Shown one piece after another: positions 24,341 through 36,003 of a stretch of DNA of 64,000 nt (position 1 is its first letter; the number at the start of each line of letters is the position of its first letter). This DNA comes from Quercus robur (taxonomy: Eukaryota; Streptophyta; Magnoliopsida; Fagales; Fagaceae): assembly GCF_932294415.1 (NCBI RefSeq), contig NC_065539.1, forward strand, positions 53,835,501-53,899,500. Reading direction: 5' to 3'. Both the position numbers and the translations under genes were made by a program. The notes beneath the pieces were generated by a model, which ran no database searches, was not told where the DNA came from, and saw nothing but the letters and a program-made list of their open reading frames with translations.

Positions 24341-27300
24341 ATGGGGGCCGTGCCGTCAACGCCTCGCGGCAGCGGTAGCAGCGAGCGTCCGCCAGACACG
24401 GCGGAGTACCTCATCGGAACCTTCGTCGCCGAGAAATCCTTCCCTGTCTCCTCCGATTTCTGGAACAAACTCCTCCAGCTCCCTCTCAATCTTCACTGGC
24501 CCTCTCACCGTGTTAACCACGCTTGCCAACTCTTCGGTTTGTCTCATTTCTTCTCCTCAATTTTGCTTTCATAGCGTTTACGTATTCCTCAATTGTTCAT
24601 TACTCTCACTGTTACCTTAGAATTTAATGCCTAATGTGTTAGCTATATATGACATTGTGTATTTGTGTGTTGTGAATCTATGAATTAACGGAATTCACTG
24701 ATTTATGTGCTATTTTGATTTGTGTGTATGTGTGTTTTTTGGTAATCTGTGCAGCACAAAACAATTCATACACAAGGCATCTTGCAAAGATTTTGATCCA
24801 CCTCTCATGGTGTTTACAAGAGTGTATATCGACATCTGATGCTTCCAATGATGTATATGACAAGGCTGTGAATGCCATCTACATCTCCTCGGTTTTCTTA
24901 AAATACTTAATCGAAAATGCGAAAGAAGGCAACCTTGAGGAGTTGTATTTGTCTCTAGATGAAAACGAACCTATTCCAAAGGATTTTGTCCTAGGTAATT
25001 GTTTTGTAATTCACTCTTATATTTTATTTATTAGTTATTATGTAATTGCTAGTGTTAACAGTGACCTTGAGCTCAATTGGCACCTCCTCCCTTATAAGAA
25101 TTAGCTTATGAGAATTCAGTGAGGGGAAGTATTGTTCTTCTGATCCTAGTTGGTTGGTAGTTAAATTGTTTGTATATTAATATATATTGTCAATTCCCAA
25201 CTCTTCACTGGCATGATGATATTGTATACTTTGTTCACAAAGACCTCACAGTTTTGTTTAGGGAGAAGGCCTCATGCCAATTAGAGTTCAAGGCCCCTCC
25301 ATATAAGGCTTAGGACCTCCCCCTACCTAGGCAATGTGGTCAAGATTTGGTTCTCCCTCACCTCACCCCACTTAAGAGGTCTTTTGGCCTTTTGGGTCCC
25401 CACGATCTACCCTCTTAAAAGGCAAAACGTCTCTGTGTGGGACCTATCCACCGTTCCGTCTCGAAGGCGTTGGCTCTGATACCATAGTCACCCCAACTCT
25501 TCATTGGCATAATATTTTCCGCTTTGGTCACAAAGACTTCAGCTTTGTTTCTCCCCTGAGGCTTGGTGTCACAAGGGGGAAACAAAACCGTGAGGTCATT
25601 GTGAACAAAGTGGACAATATCATGCCTATGTAGAGTTGGGGTGTGACATATATAATTATATATCCTTATCCATTTTGGTGGCACTATTAATGAGAGAGAG
25701 AGATAGAACTTTTTGTTCTCAATTTCAGTGTGCTGTGGCCTAAAGAATAGCCTTCCCAAGAAGAACAGTTGGCCGTGTGACATCATAGTGTTTTCTTTTT
25801 GAATCTCATTTGTTTTCCTTTTTTGGGGTTTTGAAATGTCATTGGGGGATTTTTAGTGAGCCGGAGTGGCAAATTGTTGAAAAAAAAAGCTGCTTTTCTA
25901 TTCCTTTCCTCTGGGTTTGATGGCTATAATTTTCAGCCCTTGACAAAGAAGCAAAAAAGGACCTCAAGTCTAATGAATGTTTGAAGGAAACGACTGTGAT
26001 GACCTTACTACATGATAGATCTTGGTTTACTTGAACATATCCTGTCATTTGGGTTGGTACTTTCCTAGCTTTTTTGGTGATTGGCACATGTCTTCTGGAT
26101 AGGCTTTGTTTTATCATTTAAGTTCTTCGGTGTTTTGGTTTGAGCCTTATCTGTGTACTTTAGCTGCTTTTTTGATGGCTGTGTTTTTAGCTCTCAGTAA
26201 AAAGCGTTATCGGCCTCACATTAGTGTTTTTTATATGCAGATGAAAACATTGAGAATCTGGTTATGCATAGTATGCTTAGCTTTATCAGCTCAGTGGATG
26301 TGAGGTACATGTTAGGCCTCTCTTCTGGTTTGTGATTGTTGATAATATATTCTTTGTTACTTTTTGCTTTTTTTTTACTCTTTGTTCACTATCGTGAACC
26401 CTATGTATTTTTCCTGCTATTCCATCTTTAATAATATTTTTTCTTACCTATCCCAAAAAAGATAATATATTCTTTGTTACCCTGATTATTTGATTATTTT
26501 TTCACAAGTTCCAAGACTTACCTCCTACATTTGGAGCTGCTTAATTTCATGCTGATTGCAATGTCGACTCAGCTTCTTTGTGGGCCATCTCCAGGACCAA
26601 AAGATGTGAACCCATTCATTGATGCAGCAATGGTTCAGGTTGCAAGATTAAACTTTGGCTTTATGAGTTCACTTCAAATCTTCAGATCTTTTAAATTTGT
26701 TTTTAGTGTCTTAGATTGCCACTGCAATTTTCAGGAAAGCTCTTTGGTTAGTTTGGTTGTGCGGAAACTGCTGCTCAATTACATCACACGACCTGGTGTC
26801 CCCTTAGGAAGTGCATCTTATTCCATATTTTCTGAAGGAAGTCAACCTAGTGTTCTGCAAAGAGTTGGTTCTGCAGCTGGTATGTCAGCTCATATTCTGT
26901 CTATTTTGCTCCTATGTGCTTTCACTGGGTGTGTTATTGGTAACAGATGAAATTGCATTATGTTATGCTTTGCCATCCACCAATTGTCCTAATGATTCAC
27001 ATCTTATGCTTCTTTAGAATGTTATTAAGCTCTTTTCAGAAATGCAAGATAGCTTTTTGACAATGCTCAACTTACATAATTTACTGAAGCTTCTGTGAAT
27101 GTTGTATTCTTTTTCCCTGCAGCAAATATTGTCTTGTTGCCATTCAGTTATTTGGTCAGCTCAAGTGGTGGAGGCTCAAGAAGTCCACTGTCAGACTGCA
27201 GTCTCCTTGTGCTTCTTGTTCTCATTCATTTTCATAAATGTGTTGTGAACAATGAGTCCATGACAGATAGAAGTATTGATAATGCTACTTCAGATTCTCT

Positions 27301-30300
27301 TCTGAAAGAAAATACATATTTTTCTGACAACCCTTACTGCAAGGCCTTGCAAAATGCAACAGATTTTGAATGTAAGATGCTACCTCTCATTATTATTATT
27401 TTTTGAATGCCAAGGTTGGCGTTGGTAAATCAGTGCCCTGCTTGCAGTTGACCGTATAGATGTTGAGGGGAATGCACATAGTGGTCCGCTTGTGAGGTTA
27501 CCTTTTGCTGCTCTGTTCGATACTCTTGGCATGTGAGTATGAATTTTTTGTTTTGTATCAGTATTTAAAGTTTACACTTTTACTTAAGTTATTTGATCAT
27601 GTGAGGGCACATTGATTCTACTCTCTAGGATTTATTTTTGGGTTGAAATTGGATGCAAGCTTTGCTATATAAGTTTCACTTGTTTCTATATGTTAAGATT
27701 TAGATGATATAGCATGCAGTATGATAAAAAGGGAATATTCTTACATTTGAATGTAGTGTACTGTGATGCACCTATCATTTAGGCTGATCAGCTGAGTATA
27801 TTTGACTGAATTAGATCAATTTCCTTTGTTTTCTTTATTAGTACTTATTACTAAATGAATTTTTAATTATATTTTACCCTGTGCAATATGTCTGCCGATC
27901 TATTTGATTTGTCTTTTATGCTTAGCAATTAGCAATGTAATTCAGCATTCTTCTTGGTTTTAGTAATCATCCCTATCTTATTAGTAATTTAAACTCTTTT
28001 ACGTGTCCGTTTGGGATTCGCTTATTTTGCTGAAATTGAAAACTTTTTGTTGAAAGTACTATAGATAAAGCTAAAAATTAGCTGAAATAGTACGGGGGAA
28101 CTCATGAATAATACCAAAAAGTGTAGTGGGACTCTTGAATAGTAGCAAAAATAATTCATGCCAAATGCACACTATATCCTTGTTTTCCTGCATCTAGGGG
28201 GTCAAAATTTTAAGTATGAGTATTTTTTATAGGGTCAAAGCCAAACATATGAGATCCAGTGTTCAGGAAGGAACGAGGATTTCTTCTTTGGGCCAAAGAA
28301 TAAACCAAAAAAATTTCACTATTCAAGAATGAGAAACAAATTAAGATTAAAATCTAAATTAATAGGTGAAAAAAAAACCATTATTATTAACTAAATACGA
28401 CAAAAGAAAAGACACAAAAAATTGTTTATCAATACATTTAATCACGTTGATCAACATGCTAATCCCATATTTGTGGACAAAATCTGGGATCATGGTTCAA
28501 CAAACTAATATCAATCTCATTGATTTCAGTTTTTTGAGATTTTTTATGAAGATTTTTTTAGAAATTGGGATATCAATTTTAGAGGTTGCCAATGCTTCAT
28601 CAACAACATTGACTTGTTTTATTTTCATTTTTTATTTAATTCGAAAATGTCAATATCGTAGTTGGCTTTGCCATAATTTACAAATGGAATAAAAGTCATA
28701 TTAATGGAAAATTATTAGGTTTTCCTAGAATACGGCGACATGGTGCTCCCTCATCTCATATTCATAGTGGATTCCACCATGAATATAATTAGTTTGATCC
28801 CCCATGAATGAAGAGGAGGGACCATCATTTCACCATATTATGAGAGTAGGAATAATTAATCCATATTAATTATCTAGTTAACATTCAATATCCTTTTTAG
28901 TAAAAAGCCAATTAGTATTTCCAAGTAAAAATAAATGGAGAAACACCCAAACACAATCAAAACAGCATTATAACATAGATATTGAGACAGTTTTATGTCC
29001 AATATTCTTTTAAGTAAAAAGCCAAGAGCCTTGTAACTCAATTGGCAACTTCTGATGTTTCTAACGGAAATGTCTAGGGTTCAAATCCCCACTCCTAACT
29101 ATCGAATTATCAAAAATATCCTTTCAAATAAAAAAACCAATTTGTAATTACCTAGTAAAAATAATAAAAAACAACGTTGCACCCAAACAAAATAACATAC
29201 ATAGATATTGAGACAAATTTATGTGCAATATTTGAAAATTCGAAACTATTCAAGCTCAGCCTTTTGTTCTATAATATATCCAATATTCTTCGAACAAAAC
29301 AACAAAAAATCTTGTTTAATTTATTAGCATCTAGAAGGGTAAACTATGTTTTTTATTTATTTTTTACTTGGCTGCTTTTACTGCTAGTAGTACCTGGATA
29401 TATTGTGGCCATAACAATGAAGCTCAAATTATTTGGTACGTGCAAATGAGCTCTAGTTCAATTGCTACCTCCTTCGCTGATAAGTTCTAGGTGGAGGGTG
29501 AGGTTTTGGAATCAAGATTCACTAGGTGTGTGTGGTTTACCAATAAAAAAAAACGATTAAGTAGTTACTGGATGAAAGGAAAAATGTGTCATAACTTGTA
29601 GAGATAAGAATTTTGTTGTATGTGTTGTAATGAGTTACACGTTTCACTGCATTTTGGTAGCTCCTAAGAGTCATATTGGCTCTCTACCCCCCCCCCCCCC
29701 CCTTTCCTTTTGGGGCTATATACTAACTGACTGAAAGTATAACAATGATAATCGTCTCTCTATCTCTATAATAATTTAGCTCCTGCATCACCCTCCTTCC
29801 TTTTTCCTTTCGGTGCAGGTGCTTGGCTGATGAGTCTGCTGTCCTATTGCTTTATTCATTGCTGCAGGGAAACTCTAACTTTTTGGAGTATGTTTTGGTG
29901 CGAACTGATTTGGATACATTGGTATGAAGCAGCAGCTTATGTTTTTTCTTTTTAGTCATTATGAAATAAAGAATGCCATATATCTATTGTATATAATTGG
30001 TGCAAAAATCTTCTTGTAAAAATAGTTTTGTGACTTTGAATTTCTTGAAACATCAATTTAAGATATACCATATGTGTAATTTTCTCATCATTGAGCACAA
30101 TTAATTTCTTAAATTGTTTTAATCAAGCAAGCTGGTGCATATTAACTACCAATGTGGCATAGCTGCACCACAGCCCAATTCTGATCTGTGTTTTTGCTAT
30201 GAAATTAACAGTTGATGCCCATTTTGGAAGCTTTATATAATGCTCCTAGGAGGTCAGCTAATCAAATCTACATGTTGCTGATTATACTTCTGATACTAAG

Positions 30301-33300
30301 CCAGGATTCTTCCTTCAATGCAAGCATTCATAAGATGGTAAGAATTACATCTGTTTGCCGTTTGAATTTTACATTAAGATTGTATTTGACATAGATTGTG
30401 CGGACAGATACTGCCTGGTGTTCCATGGTACAAAGAACGCCTCCTTCATCAGACATCTCTTGGTTCCCTGATGGTCATTATTCTCATAAGGACTGTGCAA
30501 TATAATCTGTCTAAGTTACGGGTATGACTTCATTGAACCATCGTAATTTTCTGCATATGTTCTACATTTATGGTTACTTTGTTGAAATTTTTATGCAAAA
30601 GTGCTATAGCATGCTGCTATCTAACTTGAAAATTGATGATGCCAATTATGATAAATTCCTTTTATAAAAATTTCCGCCATTTAAAGCCTCAGATCTTCCG
30701 ATGAATTTTAATTTCTTTATTGTGAAAATGTAATATATCAACAGCCCATTCCACCCAACCTACCTTTGTTGGTCAGTGGTCTTTAAACCAAACACCCACC
30801 CCTAAAAATAAGGGTTGATGGGTTCAGTACCTTAATGGTGTGTGTGTTTTTTTGTTTTACTTACCTTTTCTTAAAGGTAAAGGTGAAAATAAATAACCGC
30901 TGATATATGTAAAGGTAAAGGTGAAAATAGATAACCACTGATATATGTCAGTTAATTGACAATTTGATGTTTCACAAAAGTAGCTGAAAATATAGCTTTT
31001 CATTGATGATTTTCTTATGAGCATTTTACGTTAAGATTTTGTTGATATGCAGGATACCTACTTTTAGCAAATTCTTACCGTTATCATTTTTATTAAATGC
31101 TTAAATGTACAGGATGTTTATCTCCACACAACTTGTTTGGCAACATTGGCAAACATGGCACCTCATGTCCACCGTTTAAGTGCATATGCATCACAGAGGC
31201 TGGTCAGCCTTTTCTTTATGCTCTCACGCAAGTAGGTCACCCATGTTCATTTTATTTTTTCCAACCTTTATATCTTGTTGCTTCATATTCATGCATAATG
31301 ATCCTGTACTTGTTGCCCCTAATGTAACACTGTATTTAGGTATAACAAATTGGCAGAGCTAAGAGAGAACAAGGTGCAACTAGCCAAAAGCAACTCAATA
31401 GAAGGAAACAGTCTTTCAGACGATGTGGTCTGAAACACTTACAACTCACAATTTATGCTATTTGGATGGCACCCCTCTTTATATTTTACATCGCTAATTT
31501 AGATTATTTTTGTTGCAGTCAACTGAGTTGCATATTTACACCGACTTCCTGAGACTTGTTCTTGAAATTTTAAATGCAATTCTGTCATATGCCTTGCCAC
31601 GGAATCCTGAGGTATCATCTTTTGGTTTAGAAAGGATTTAAGTGACATAGATTTTTTTTCTTTAATTTCTCATTATCGCCTTTCGTGTTTTCTGAATATC
31701 TATGAAATTGGGCAGGTTGTATATGCAATAATGCATAGGCAGGAGGTCTTTCAGCCATTCAAGAATCATCCACGCTTCAATGAACTGCTTGAAAACATTT
31801 ATACTGTATGCTCCAGAGTCTTTATTATAAATTCTTTTTTTTTTTTCTTTTTTTTTTTTCTTTTGCTTAGCAATTCTGCAAATTGTTATAGGCAAGGTTA
31901 GGTGGCTGCTAAATTATCTGTAAGATTCTCTATATATCTGATTCATACTATGTGTTTTGTGTGTGTTTGACTTCTATGGTCTCTTTGGTCTTTTGTAGGT
32001 ATTAGATTTTTTTAATAGTCGCATGGATGCCCAAAGAATGGATGGTGAATGGTCGGTAGAGAAAGTACTACAAGTCATTATTATTAACTGCCGATCTTGG
32101 CGGGGTGATGGGTTGAAGGTAAAAGAAATGGAAAAAAAATCATAAAATAAGTAGTCCACTTTACATTGTGAATATTCTCTGGAGGATTAATATTCATTGT
32201 TTTCACGGTCTACTATTCTGATCTGTCAGATGTTTACGCAATTACGCTTCACTTATGAACAAGAGTCTCATCCTGAAGAGTTCTTTATTCCATATGTGTG
32301 GCAGCTAGTCTTATCCCGATGGTATTGTTCTTGCATTCCCCTTTCTCCTCAAGTATTATTTTATAGAACTCTACTCAACCAAAGCCAATGTCCCACTAAT
32401 TTGCATTAGCTGAATTATCATGTTGGTTTTGAGCTTCTTAACCTTATGTGAATAATCATCACTGAGGTCATATCACATTGCTGATAAATTGAAGGTCACT
32501 TGCCTATTTTAATGATTTTTTTTTCTCCAGTTGTCTGTGATATGCAGTTCCTATATGTATTACTGATTTCTTTGTTTTTTCTGATCCCCTTTATTCAGTG
32601 GATTCAGCTTCAATTCAGGAGCCATAAATTTGTTTCCAATTGATCCACCTGTAGAAGTAAGTATGTGATACATTTTATGAAGAAGATGCTTGATCAATCA
32701 TAGCTAATCTAATAAAATACTTTCTTTTTTATGTGTTGGGTGAACACTCTCTCCCCTGATTGCACTCCTGCCCTCAAATTGACTGTCCACTTTTCAACAA
32801 TCACTTTCTCCTTCTCAACCAATCTGTATTTTTGGTTTTGTTTTCCTCTCTTGCTTGAAATTGTGAACTTTCCAAGCTTCCGAAGGAAGGAGGGAGGGAG
32901 GGTCCAAATAGTACTTATTAATAAGAATGAGGCTGTTGAGTCGCATGTTTATGGAGTTGTGAGTTGTGCACCTTTCTTAAATCATGCTATTCAATTTCTG
33001 GTGAATTTCATGTAATACTGGTATTAAAACCAAACAGATCTTTCCGATTCAAGGTGAAAAAATACTAAAACATTATTTGTCCAGAGATTGTGCCTATTAC
33101 TCATTTCATTATTCTTCTTTTCCATTATGGGGGCGTTAAACTGCCACAAAAGATGTATTTCTTGCCAGTCATATCTGATAAAATGCTCTTTATCCCCTAA
33201 CCTTATATCATTAGAAGCTTCAAGTATAAGTGCAAAGAATTTTTTTCCCTCTTATTTTCTGATGCAGCATTTGTACCAGTTGGCACTTGCCTCCAAAGCA

Positions 33301-33612
33301 TGTATCTCGAGCTATTAGTTATTTCTGTGAAACTTGTTAAATTAGTTTAGTCCAACCTTGCAGTTTTTAGTCATTAATTATTGACTAATGCTTTATGTCT
33401 GGTATTGCTGGTATTTAATGCATTATGTCTAACCAGTTGTTGCTGTGATTTATTTTCTTTAATGTAAGCTAATTTATTTCCTTCACTAATCAAGTGATTA
33501 TAATTTCCAATAACACAATTCTTGGTTGCAGAAACAAGACACGGATGGAGGGGTAACCCATAAGCACCACAATGGTGACTTGAACATGCATGGACTTCTC
33601 CTTGATCCATAA
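24341..33612 (+). CDS. DYM: Dymeclin (Golgi-associated trafficking protein)
   Basis: Eighteen exons: 24341-24536, 24755-24994, 26241-26304, 26509-26638, 26735-26879, 27123-27371, 27448-27532, 29819-29921, 30212-30337, 30408-30521, 31113-31231, 31340-31427, 31519-31611, 31716-31805, 31999-32118, 32230-32321, 32599-32656, 33532-33612. All introns have GT-AG ends and the phases join to 730 aa, the plant dymeclin length (human about 669). Hallmarks include [53 protein letters not shown]-like repeats in exon 11, and [15 protein letters not shown]. The start MGAVPSTP offers Gly2 for N-myristoylation, as known for human dymeclin. In animals it is a peripheral Golgi protein needed for Golgi organisation and secretion; the plant role is inferred. 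Hydrophobic helices run through the whole chain with no clear signal peptide. No lesion seen. Intron 2 and intron 7 carry mobile elements. Confidence 0.93.
25058..25140 (+). mobile_element. SINE fragment in dymeclin intron 2
   Basis: CCTTGAGCTCAATTGGCACC resembles pol III box A as in the other tRNA-derived SINEs of the window, and TAGCTTATGAGAATTCAGTG follows. The box B and tail are not clear. Partial copy. Confidence 0.35.
25188..25648 (-). mobile_element. TRIM-like miniature LTR element in dymeclin intron 2
   Basis: The 461-bp block begins TGTCA, ends TGACA and is flanked by TATAT on both sides (25,183-25,187; 25,649-25,653), although such a short AT match is weak evidence in this context. 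On the minus strand TGGTATCAGAGCC (25,472-25,484) is the primer-binding site complementary to initiator-Met tRNA, directly next to a ~160-bp terminal segment (25,485-25,648). That segment is itself a fold-back, and its first half recurs at the left end (25,188-25,265). Non-coding. The mix of direct and inverted copies makes the exact LTR limits uncertain. Confidence 0.5.
28003..28172. mobile_element. MITE in dymeclin intron 7
   Basis: Ends GTGTCCGTTTGGGAT and (reverse complement) GTGTGCATTTGGCAT form a short imperfect terminal inverted repeat around about 140 bp of non-coding DNA. This terminal style is common in plant hAT-type MITEs. No clear target duplication. Confidence 0.45.
29022..29125 (+). 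mobile_element. tRNA-derived SINE in dymeclin intron 7
   Basis: TTGTAACTCAATTGGCAACT (box A-like) and GGGTTCAAATCCC (box B, very close to the tRNA consensus) are in tRNA spacing, followed by an A-rich tail near 29,120-29,135. Confidence 0.6.
29440..29560 (+). mobile_element. Second SINE in dymeclin intron 7
   Basis: GAGCTCTAGTTCAATTGCTA (box A-like), GGTTTTGGAATCAAGATTC (diverged box B) and a terminal A run (29,545-29,553). Inserted about 300 bp downstream of the previous SINE in the same orientation. Confidence 0.5.
29687..29702. repeat. Poly-C tract (C16)
   Basis: Sixteen consecutive C just upstream of dymeclin exon 8, isolated in otherwise AT-rich intron 7. Prone to length change and to i-motif/G-quadruplex folding. 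Confidence 0.8.
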
Positions 33613-34133
33613 TGGGTGCAGCGCATAATGTTACAACTAGAGAGATCTATGTTCTTGGTGCATATGTAAATATATGAAAGAGTAAATGTATTCTTCTAAT
33701 TCTTTCTGTTCATATGTTTGCTACACTGTAGAGTCCTTCCCACACATAAACTTGAAATATTCAATGTAATGAATAAGAGACGATGCTCAATTCCATTTTT
33801 ATGCCATAATTTTCCTAGAAAAGCCACAACTTTACCATGTTCAGTAATTAATTTGGGTTGTCCTTTTATATTAAGTGATGATATATGGTTAATGAGGCAC
33901 AAGTTGGACAAAGTCATTTGACAATGTAATACAACAACGACAAGAGTAGACAAACATATTTAGAGAGGACCACTACTTTTGATAGACTCATTTGCATATA
34001 AGTTTCTATTCCTTTATAAAATTGAAATCTAATTTACTTAAAATAGATTACATGAGTTGCTTTCCAAATTTTATGGAAATTAAATATTCATTTACACAAG
34101 TTGGCTTGAGTTAGCACATCAAAAACCTTATTC
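33613..34133. other. Convergent 3' region of dymeclin and ELIP-A
   Basis: Dymeclin ends at 33,612 on the plus strand and the ELIP pseudogene ends at 34,134 on the minus strand. About 33,930-34,133 matches the 3' flank of the intact ELIP gene (about 49,430-49,633), marking one edge of the ELIP tandem duplication. Confidence 0.6.
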
Positions 34134-34909
34134 CTAAATAAGGGTTCCACCCTTGACATACTCTGTAAAGGCTAGTGCAACCAAACCCAACATGGCAAAC
34201 CTCCCATTCCACATCTCAGCATTTGAGGTGATTAACCCATCTGACTTGGACTCCACGCTGATTCCTTTAAACAGCGGAATTAGAGATGCAAGAGTGAGTA
34301 CAATGCTAGTTCCTAAGAACCAAGGGATCCCATCATTGGATATCTGGGCAAACACATCTTGGCCATTGGATAACTCCACTACTATTGCAGCAACAAAGCC
34401 AATTATTGCTAGCTTGCCGTTGATTCTTCTCGGTGCAGGCCCACTGAATGCTAACAAGTCAGAGAAGTTTGTGTTGACTTGTCAATCATAATGAAACACG
34501 TAAAAAATTAATCTTAACTAATTTTATACGCATAACCGTCGACAACATTTTTCATAACTATTGTAGTAACTTGCTGTGCTTGGTGCTTAATAAAAGTAGG
34601 ATCATTTAGTAGACCCAAGAATTATGTTACTTCCATATGAACAAGTCATGTTATTGGTTATAATTGTGTCTATAGTATTACTCAGAAAAAAAAAATAATA
34701 AAAACTAAAAAAAAAAAGGTTTTTCACAAAATCAAGGTGACATAATTTAAGTTGTGCATAATTAAATTTGGATTGATAATAAATTTATGTAAAAGTAATT
34801 TTGCTCTAGTTATAATTTGTTGAGCAAGTTGTGAAAAAAATTAATGAATAATTTTGTGTGCTTAAACTTATTGGTAAAAAAATGGATCTTCAAGAAATAT
34901 TGTTATTGT

Positions 34910-35508
34910 TGTAAGAACCAAGTGCAAGACTTCTGGACCTTAGGTCACTTGGGCTCACAATTTACTTGTAGTGGGTTTAAGTATTTCCTACAATGGGTCG
35001 TTCTCGGCAGAGAGACTCAAAGTAACACCCAGTTGGTACCCTCTCCTTGACTGTTTTCTCTCAATTTTTCTGAACCCCTTCTTCTCCCAACTTTCTTCTA
35101 TTTATAGCCAAGGTTAGTGGGGAGATTATGATTACAGTCACCGTTAGTGCTACTGAAGGTCCAGTATTATCTGGTTAAAGTGGGTGTTTAGGTGAAAGGG
35201 CGGTGCAGCATTTATGATCTTGGAACTTGGTTCCATTTTGACCGATTATATTCGGCAACTCACGTTCCCGTGCATATCATGATTTTCCCGGATATGACTC
35301 ATACGCTCTACCGGGAAAGCTTAACCGGTCAACTCTGGGAACTCAATACCCAAAACTTGTTTTTACTCTAAGGCAGTTTCAAGAAGGGCATAAGGTAACT
35401 GGGACTTTCTGCTGGGCCTGCGCCCAAGGCCGGTATGGGCTTGGGCCCGGGGCCTAGATGGGTCTGGGCCCAAGGCCAGTATGGGCTTTGGAATCTCGGT
35501 GCCGTACA
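34910..35508 (-). repeat. Left LTR (3' LTR of the element)
   Basis: 599 bp, plus-strand ends TGTAAGAACC ... GCCGTACA. The polypurine tract AAGGGGGGCT lies directly outside it at about 35,510-35,520 on the minus strand. Confidence 0.93.
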
Positions 35509-35801
35509 ATAGCCCCCCCTTGATTCATACTCGGTCACCGAGAAGAATCAAGGAGCTGCCTGGGCCTTTTGACCTTGGGAATCTTCTAGCCTGGGACTTC
35601 TGGCTGTCACTTCTTATTAATATTCATCTTAAAAGACGCGCCGTTTCTCGGCGCCAGGCGCAGTCGTCATTATTGCCTGACGGTTCGTGAACCGAAGCGG
35701 CGCGCGAATCGGTTACGCTTGGCATTCGCTGGGTCGCTCGTAGACTGTGCCCATTTATTGCTTGATTAAGCGTTTCTTCTTCCCCCATTTCCTTTTGGCT
35801 C

Positions 35802-35809
35802 TATAAATA
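35802..35809 (+). promoter_or_regulatory. TATA box for the antisense ORF in the retrotransposon
   Basis: TATAAATA on the plus strand lies outside the LTR, 195 bp before the ATG of the antisense ORF at 36,004. It is followed by pyrimidine-rich leader and a possible leader intron (CCCAAAGTAAGT near 35,925). This suggests the antisense ORF has its own promoter. Inference from sequence only. Confidence 0.5.
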
Positions 35810-36003
35810 GTCATTCTCTAAACACCATTCCATTTTTCCTTTGCCTCTGATCTTTAGTGCTTACTCTCTGCCGACCACATTTCTGTGCGCTTGCTTGCTC
35901 AGCGTTCTTTTCCTCCTTAGAACCCAAAGTAAGTCTTTCTTCCCCTTCCTGTTCCTTCAGCTTTGTTTCTTTGAGTTCACTCTTGTAGTTTTAGGCTTTA
36001 TAG

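Noticed and set aside
25415-25786. 123-codon minus-strand ORF
   Set aside because: Lies across the TRIM-like element and its flank in dymeclin intron 2; chance open frame.
28366-28692. 108-codon ORF in dymeclin intron 7
   Set aside because: AT-rich chance ORF without similarity to a known family.
34153-34491. 112-codon plus-strand ORF, and its equal at 49,665-49,985
   Set aside because: Antisense shadows of the conserved ELIP last exon; both are open only because the sense exon is conserved.
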